64,000 nt of DNA. Source: Chryseobacterium shigense (GTDB lineage Bacteria; Bacteroidota; Bacteroidia; Flavobacteriales; Weeksellaceae). The notes beneath the pieces were generated by a model, which did no database searches, was not told where the DNA came from, and was given only the letters and a program-made list of their open reading frames with translations. Every line of letters begins with the position of its first letter. The first letter of the stretch is position 1. The DNA lies in the NCBI RefSeq assembly GCF_014207845.1, contig NZ_JACHLC010000001.1, positions 2,046,001 through 2,110,000 of the forward strand. The letters are read 5' to 3'. The position numbers and the translations under genes are program-made. This document shows positions 58,863 to 64,000 of this stretch, one piece after another.

Positions 58863-60671
58863 TTAGTTATCCTTAAAGGTGCTTACCAGCTTATCCAGAT
58901 TTAAGCTTCTTGCTGAAGCATCGAAAATTTCACGGTAGGTTCCGTTTAGCTGAACCAGTTCATCATGAGTTCCGCTTTCTACTACTCTTCCTTTTTTCAT
59001 CACGTAAATGGTATCAGAATCCAGGATCTGTGATAGTGAATGGGAAATAATAACTACAGTACGGCCTTCTTTAATGGCATCCAAAGAATTTTTGATCTGC
59101 TCTGTAGCAATAGCATCGAGGCTGGCAGTTGGTTCATCCAGGAAAATAATGGGCGGGTTTTTCAGGAATAGTCTGGCAATGGCAATTCTCTGCTGCTGTC
59201 CTCCTGAAAGTTGTGTTGCATCGTGCTGGTAGCCGTCCGGAAGATCCAGAATCTGGTCATGCAGATAAGCTTTTCTTGAAGCTTCCTGAATTTCTTCAAA
59301 AGTGGCATTCATGTTTCCATAGCGGATGTTATCTTCTATGCTTCCCTGGAAAATATGGTTTTTCTGCAGTACCAGGCCAAGATCGTCTCTCAGGAAGGTA
59401 TTATCATAATCATTTAAATTGACTCCATCCAGAAGGATTTCCCCTGAGTCCGGAAGATAAAATTTGCATAAAAGGTTAATAACTGTTGATTTTCCTGCTC
59501 CGCTCAGTCCTACCAGTGCCGTAGTTTTTCCGTTCTCTATTTTCATGGAAACATCATGCAGTGCCTGTGTTCCGTTTGGATAGCTGAAATCTACATTTTT
59601 CAATTCAAAATTTCCTTTGATCTCCTTTTCCACGAAAGTTCCATTCGGTTCTGTTTCGTCATCTGCATTAAGAATCTCGAAGTAGCCTTCAGCGTAAATC
59701 ATAGCATCGTTCATATCATCATAAATCCTATGCAGCTGACGAATAGGTGCTGAAATATTGTTGAACAGCATAATATGAAGCATGATTGCACCAATAGTCA
59801 TCTGCTGGTCAAGAACGAGATAAACTGTCAAAAGAATGATTAAAACCACTCCAAACTGTTCAATAAAAGTTTTCAGGCCATCATAAATAAAGTTGGTTTT
59901 CCTGGTGAACATCTGGCTTTCCATCAGCTCCATTTGTAGATCATACTGTTTTTTGCCTTCGAATTTTTCCCGCACAAAACTTTTAATCACCATAATGGAA
60001 TTGATCAGGTTCAAAAGTCCTGAAGTTTTTCTTTCTCTCTGATTTCTGAGCTGGCGGCGTACTCCTCCCAGCTTTTTTGCCTGCAATGAACTTATATAGA
60101 AATAAATAGGTACAATGATCGTAGAAACCATTCCCACATATACATTCTGCATATACATGATGATCAGAGCGATGATAGCGTTGGAAAAAAGCGGAAGAAT
60201 ATCAATGAAAAAATTCTGTACCAGTCTTGTTAAACTTTCAATTCCACGGTCTATTCTAATCTGTAGTTTACCGGATTCATGATTTTCATCGTTGAAATAG
60301 GCTACCCTATACATCAGTATTTTGTCGATAGCCGACTGTGCCAGAACAGAGCTTACATTGATCCTTATTTTTTCACCATAAAATTTCTGTCCGAAGTTGA
60401 TGAAAATATTCAGCAACTCTTTTCCCAATAAAATAATGGAAATCACGATCAGGATATGAACACCTTCGGACATGGGATGCGGAAGGTGGGTAAGTTTTGT
60501 TACCTCATCTACCGTATATTTTAAAACAATAGGGTTTACCTGCGCCGCAAGGGCTCCTAAAAAGGTCAGAAAGAGCGTCCCATAGATCATTAAACGGTAA
60601 GGTTTGATGAATGGAACAAGCTGTTTATAAATCCCGAATAAAGTGACGGTTCTGTTGAAAGGTTTTGCCAT
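58863..60671 (-). CDS. ABC exporter, fused permease and ATPase
   Basis: This is a half-transporter of 602 residues that would work as a dimer. Six membrane helices span residues 1-320. The ATPase domain then has Walker A in VGLSGAGKSTVINLL, signature LSGGQQQRIAIARL, Walker B IIFLDEPTASLDA and the switch His in VVIISHSLS. It resembles lipid A/multidrug exporters (MsbA/McjD-like). No substrate gene is adjacent; the LptB operon upstream on the same strand ends 66 bases before it. Confidence 0.9.
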   Translation of the reverse strand: MAKPFNRTVTLFGIYKQLVPFIKPYRLMIYGTLFLTFLGALAAQVNPIVLKYTVDEVTKLTHLPHPMSEGVHILIVISIILLGKELLNIFINFGQKFYGEKIRINVSSVLAQSAIDKILMYRVAYFNDENHESGKLQIRIDRGIESLTRLVQNFFIDILPLFSNAIIALIIMYMQNVYVGMVSTIIVPIYFYISSLQAKKLGGVRRQLRNQRERKTSGLLNLINSIMVIKSFVREKFEGKKQYDLQMELMESQMFTRKTNFIYDGLKTFIEQFGVVLIILLTVYLVLDQQMTIGAIMLHIMLFNNISAPIRQLHRIYDDMNDAMIYAEGYFEILNADDETEPNGTFVEKEIKGNFELKNVDFSYPNGTQALHDVSMKIENGKTTALVGLSGAGKSTVINLLCKFYLPDSGEILLDGVNLNDYDNTFLRDDLGLVLQKNHIFQGSIEDNIRYGNMNATFEEIQEASRKAYLHDQILDLPDGYQHDATQLSGGQQQRIAIARLFLKNPPIIFLDEPTASLDAIATEQIKNSLDAIKEGRTVVIISHSLSQILDSDTIYVMKKGRVVESGTHDELVQLNGTYREIFDASARSLNLDKLVSTFKDN

Positions 60672-60736
60672 GAATTTTATTTAGCAAAAACTATACTGTT
60701 CTATTAATAAGTCTTGAGAATTATCTGGTTATAAGT

Positions 60737-61111
60737 TTATATTGTCTCAATAAATTTAAGTTTACCAGTCTTATTTTTAGTACATTTTAAAATATGTTTT
60801 TCTGGAGTAGTCATATCATCAAAATTAAGAAAAGTTTTTGTTTCAATTATTGCTTCTTTTTCACCATCACTATCTACATCTTCAAAATATAATTTTGCAT
60901 GATCTGCACCAACTGTTTCACCCAGCTTTATTGAGGGATTGGATTTTAAAACAGGAGTAAAAGTAACAAACCTTTCACTAGCACCTGGTGCATCACTAAT
61001 CCATAATACTTCGTAAAAAGGGTTTTTATATTTTATATAATTGTTTAGAATAAAAATAAGTACTAAAACTCCAAGTAAGATAAATGAAAAATTTTTAATC
61101 CTTTTTTTCAT
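60737..61111 (-). CDS. Small membrane-anchored protein (124 aa)
   Basis: One N-terminal membrane segment (FSFILLGVLVLIFILNNYI) after a very basic start (MKKRIKN) is followed by a periplasmic part. That part contains an FG-GAP/VCBS-like calcium loop (YFEDVDSDGEKEAIIET), a pattern used in calcium-binding repeats. It begins nine bases after lptB, so it is co-transcribed with it. A role in LPS export is possible but unproved. Confidence 0.72.
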   Translation of the reverse strand: MKKRIKNFSFILLGVLVLIFILNNYIKYKNPFYEVLWISDAPGASERFVTFTPVLKSNPSIKLGETVGADHAKLYFEDVDSDGEKEAIIETKTFLNFDDMTTPEKHILKCTKNKTGKLKFIETI

Positions 61112-61120
61112 GATTAATTT

Positions 61121-62182
61121 TTATCCTTCGTAAAAATACGTTGTAAGATAATGCAGCTCCGGTTTGCTGGCTGCTTTGGATTCAGCCTGTGCCTGCTCCA
61201 GGGGATATTGTGAAGTCAGTTCTTTTCTTTGGAACACAAATGAGTTATTTGCATTTTTATCAACAACATCATTGAAGATATGTTCAATTTCCGAATTGGC
61301 TAATGATGCAAAGCTTATATCTTCAAAGCCATACATCAGTCTCAGGTCGTCATACTGTCCGAAATTTTCATCAACAAATCCTTGTAACTGTACTTTTGAA
61401 TCAAAATTACCTGCCCAGATATTATAAATGTATTTTTTCTTTTTCGGTTTGTCTAAAATACTCTGGTATACAAAGTTTTCTCCGAGATATGCCTCTCTTA
61501 CCTGAGGATCGTTGGCAAGGTCTTCAGGAAGTCCTTCTTTAAGGATTTTCCCTTCAAACATGATGTATGTTTTATTGGTAATGGCCAAAGTCTGCTGTAC
61601 GTTGTGGTCAGTAATAAGAATACCGATGTTTTTATCCACTAAACTTCTTACAATTTTCTGGATATCTTCCACAGCAATCGGGTCTACCCCTGCGAAGGGT
61701 TCATCGAGAAGGATAAAGTTTGGGCTTGTGGCCAGACAGCGTGCAATTTCTGTTCTACGTCTTTCTCCTCCGGAAAGAAGATCTCCTCTGTTTTTACGAA
61801 CGTGCTGCAGTGAAAACTCTTCTATCAGTTCATCACATTTGATCTGCTGTTCACGTCTTGAAAGCTTGGTAAGCTGTAAAACTCCCATGATATTTTCTTC
61901 TACAGACAGCTTTCTGAAAACGGAAGCTTCCTGCGCCAGATAACCAATTCCTTTTTGGGCCCGGCGGTACATTGCATCGGTAGTAATCTCCTGTTTATCG
62001 AGGAAAATTTTTCCTGAAGTAGGCTTAACCAATCCTACAATCATATAAAACGAAGTGGTTTTCCCTGCTCCATTGGGACCAAGCAAACCAACAATTTCTC
62101 CCTGTTGAACCTGTACAGAAACGCCTTTTACTACTTTTTTAGGACCGTATTCTTTGATTAAGTTTTCTCCTCGTAAAATCAT
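61121..62182 (-). CDS. lptB: LPS export ATPase LptB with C-terminal extension
   Basis: This is the ATPase of the LptBFG complex, which powers lipopolysaccharide transport to the outer membrane. Residues 1-240 are a full LptB: GLLGPNGAGKTTSFYMIVG, LLSGGERRRTEIARCLA, FILLDEPFAGVDPIAVEDI and the switch His in LITDHNVQQT. The protein is 353 residues, about 110 longer than the usual 241. The extra part starts at DKPKKKKYIYNIWAG and is mixed and Phe/Asp-rich, with no motif I know. The start codon follows closely after a -7 box. Confidence 0.92.
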   Translation of the reverse strand: MILRGENLIKEYGPKKVVKGVSVQVQQGEIVGLLGPNGAGKTTSFYMIVGLVKPTSGKIFLDKQEITTDAMYRRAQKGIGYLAQEASVFRKLSVEENIMGVLQLTKLSRREQQIKCDELIEEFSLQHVRKNRGDLLSGGERRRTEIARCLATSPNFILLDEPFAGVDPIAVEDIQKIVRSLVDKNIGILITDHNVQQTLAITNKTYIMFEGKILKEGLPEDLANDPQVREAYLGENFVYQSILDKPKKKKYIYNIWAGNFDSKVQLQGFVDENFGQYDDLRLMYGFEDISFASLANSEIEHIFNDVVDKNANNSFVFQRKELTSQYPLEQAQAESKAASKPELHYLTTYFYEG

Positions 62183-62186
62183 AGGG

Positions 62187-62194
62187 CAAATATA
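62187..62194 (-). promoter_or_regulatory. Putative -7 box directly before lptB
   Basis: The minus strand reads TATATTTG, four bases before the ATG, so a transcript would begin at about the start codon. Confidence 0.45.
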
Positions 62195-62337
62195 TCAAAA
62201 ATATAAACTTTCTTTATTAGCAATATAAACTTTGTTTATCCTTAATTATAAACGTATTCACTTTCATAGTATTGTAACTTTTTATCATTTCAAACTACAT
62301 ATATTAAAAAGAATCAATCAATTACAAATAATAAGAA

Positions 62338-62637
62338 ATGGAAAATTACGGTTATACAAAAACAGAAGGTACACAGAATCCAAATCCACAAAACAATATG
62401 CCTTACCGTTCCGAAAAGAAAATTCCTGCAGCAATATTAGGAATTCTTGTAGGGTGGCTTGCTTTAAATAAATTCTATCTGGGTTATACCAAAGAAGGCA
62501 TTATCCAGCTTGTCTTAAATATCATTACTTTTGGAGCAGCCTCTATTATTCCTTTTATTGAAGGCATTTTGTACCTGTTTATGAGTGATAAACAGTTTGA
62601 TGACACGTATGTTTATGGAAGAAAAGGCTGGCTGTAA
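62338..62637 (+). CDS. TM2 domain protein
   Basis: This 99-residue membrane protein has a polar Asn/Gln-rich N-terminus followed by the TM2 domain. Two membrane helices (AILGILVGWLALNKFYLG and IIQLVLNIITFGAASIIPFI) are joined by a short turn with the family GYTKEG motif. Function of TM2 proteins is unknown. It is divergent from lptB. Confidence 0.88.
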   Translation: MENYGYTKTEGTQNPNPQNNMPYRSEKKIPAAILGILVGWLALNKFYLGYTKEGIIQLVLNIITFGAASIIPFIEGILYLFMSDKQFDDTYVYGRKGWL

Positions 62638-62735
62638 ACAGATGAAATATTAAGTTCCATAACTTTTTTAAGTCTTTTATCATGTAACATATTATTTCCC
62701 TATTTTTATACTACCCAATCAAGAATTAAAATAAT

Positions 62736-63464
62736 ATGGAAAATAATCAAGACCTGACGGATCTTCTTGCCCTGGATCTGGGTATTAATATTGTAGACAG
62801 AAGACCTTACGCCAAAGAAGTTTTTAAATGGCAGGATATGGATCTTCTGCCCCATTCATCCACAGACACGCTGCTTTGCGAGATTTTCGAATGGAACGGA
62901 AGAAACTGGAGAACTACTGGAAACAACCTCATCGGTTATCTTTTTTCGGGAGATGTTCTTAATATGGTAAAGGAACAGCTTATCAATACACCTAAGCATC
63001 CCGCACTGATCCCTGATTTTGAATTCACCAAAGACAGCATGATTGAATATGGTCTTTCATTACCGTCTTTGTTTAATATTGGCGTGAATGGAAATATTAA
63101 AAATGCTAAAAGCTTTTCAGTAAGAGTAAATGGTGTTACAAAATCCAGGATCACCAATATTGATTCCCCGGGAATTGAGATTCTGAAAAGTTATTCTTTG
63201 TTCACACAAAGTAAATCCAAGACCTACAGAAAGAACATTAAGTTCAATTATCTGAGTACCTCACTATTCTATGCAGAAAGTGTAGAGATTTTTCTTGAAA
63301 AAGAATCGGGAGTCGGGCTGGATGTAAGTTTCCAAACACAGGATGTACAAGTGGAGGCTAAAATAGATACGGATACGAAGAAACATTTTGTTTTAAAGTA
63401 TTCAGGAAACCAGGCTCCTTTTGCTGCAAAATTTACCAAAGGAAAAGATTTCAACATCATGTAA
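62736..63464 (+). CDS. Orphan cytosolic protein (242 aa)
   Basis: No signal peptide, no membrane segment and no family I recognise. The N-terminal third is acidic and helical (LLALDLGINIVDRRPYAKEV), and the rest is beta-rich with many Lys, Ser and Phe (SVRVNGVTKSRITNIDS, FYAESVEIFLEK). I considered a pore-forming fold but see no diagnostic motif. It is a single gene ending at a strong terminator next to hemB, with opposite orientation. Confidence 0.7.
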   Translation: MENNQDLTDLLALDLGINIVDRRPYAKEVFKWQDMDLLPHSSTDTLLCEIFEWNGRNWRTTGNNLIGYLFSGDVLNMVKEQLINTPKHPALIPDFEFTKDSMIEYGLSLPSLFNIGVNGNIKNAKSFSVRVNGVTKSRITNIDSPGIEILKSYSLFTQSKSKTYRKNIKFNYLSTSLFYAESVEIFLEKESGVGLDVSFQTQDVQVEAKIDTDTKKHFVLKYSGNQAPFAAKFTKGKDFNIM

Positions 63465-63508
63465 ACTTATTTACATCAAGAAAATAACAGCATGCTTCGG
63501 ATAAAAAT

Positions 63509-63539
63509 AAAACACCTCAGATTAATGAGGTGTTTTTTT
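63509..63539. terminator. Bidirectional terminator between orphan gene and hemB
   Basis: AAAACACCTCA (63509-63519) pairs with TGAGGTGTTTT (63526-63536). T-tracts follow on both strands, and the genes converge here. Confidence 0.85.
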
Positions 63540-63558
63540 ACTTTAATGATGATTTTTT

Positions 63559-64000
<442 letters not shown>

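Overview
The window looks like chromosomal DNA of a Flavobacteriia member, most likely Chryseobacterium or a close Weeksellaceae relative. This rests on low GC, the Bacteroidota -7 promoter box (TAnnTTTG) in front of many genes, type IX secretion (T9SS) C-terminal signals, GH92 and outer-membrane beta-barrel proteins, and the overall protein resemblance. The genus is my inference from protein similarity as I remember it. No rRNA, tRNA, CRISPR array, integrase or transposase was recognised. The first gene (AraC regulator) and the last (hemB) are cut by the window edges.

Layout. 1-5.5 kb: AraC regulators, a short-chain dehydrogenase, a secreted alpha/beta hydrolase and two orphan envelope proteins separated by very regular GC-rich hairpins. 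5.5-9.4 kb: malate dehydrogenase, then a bacteriophytochrome histidine kinase with its heme oxygenase. 9.7-16 kb: a five-gene run of outer-membrane porin, DASS-family dicarboxylate transporter and succinate dehydrogenase C, A and B, which would import and oxidise C4-dicarboxylates. 16-19 kb: a nucleoid-associated protein, then a duplicated two-gene module (tiny cationic single-pass membrane protein plus a soluble DUF7674-like protein), then a secreted lysine-rich repeat protein. 19-27 kb: dnaK, and a polyphosphate operon in which two secreted proteins lie between ppk1 and ppx. 27-31.5 kb: envelope proteins, including a T9SS gene broken by an internal deletion and a delta-60-repeat T9SS protein. 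31.5-35.3 kb: flotillin/NfeD and Mrp/NifU pairs. 36-43 kb: a GH92 mannosidase, then a gltP-phyH-pnuC-nadR operon (nicotinamide riboside uptake and conversion to NAD, plus a dioxygenase of unknown substrate). 43-49 kb: BON-domain proteins, an outer-membrane barrel and a CocE-type hydrolase. 49-56 kb: alkB/ada DNA-alkylation repair, speB and speA (arginine to agmatine to putrescine), a HAD phosphatase, a lipoprotein tyrosine phosphatase, thiamine pyrophosphokinase and cobalamin adenosyltransferase. 56-64 kb: a lipoprotein, DinB, a WYL regulator, an ABC exporter, LptB with an unusual C-terminal extension, a TM2 protein, an orphan protein and hemB.

The intergenic spacers are the least explained part. 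They hold at least three repeat classes: triloop GC-rich hairpins, a composite element (CCGCAGATT..ACGGATT..CAGATG followed by GGCTAAAGCC and CTATTGA), and a 27-bp inverted repeat. The best candidate for an undescribed protein system is the duplicated small-membrane-protein/DUF module at 17.4-18.6 kb. Its function cannot be deduced from sequence alone.
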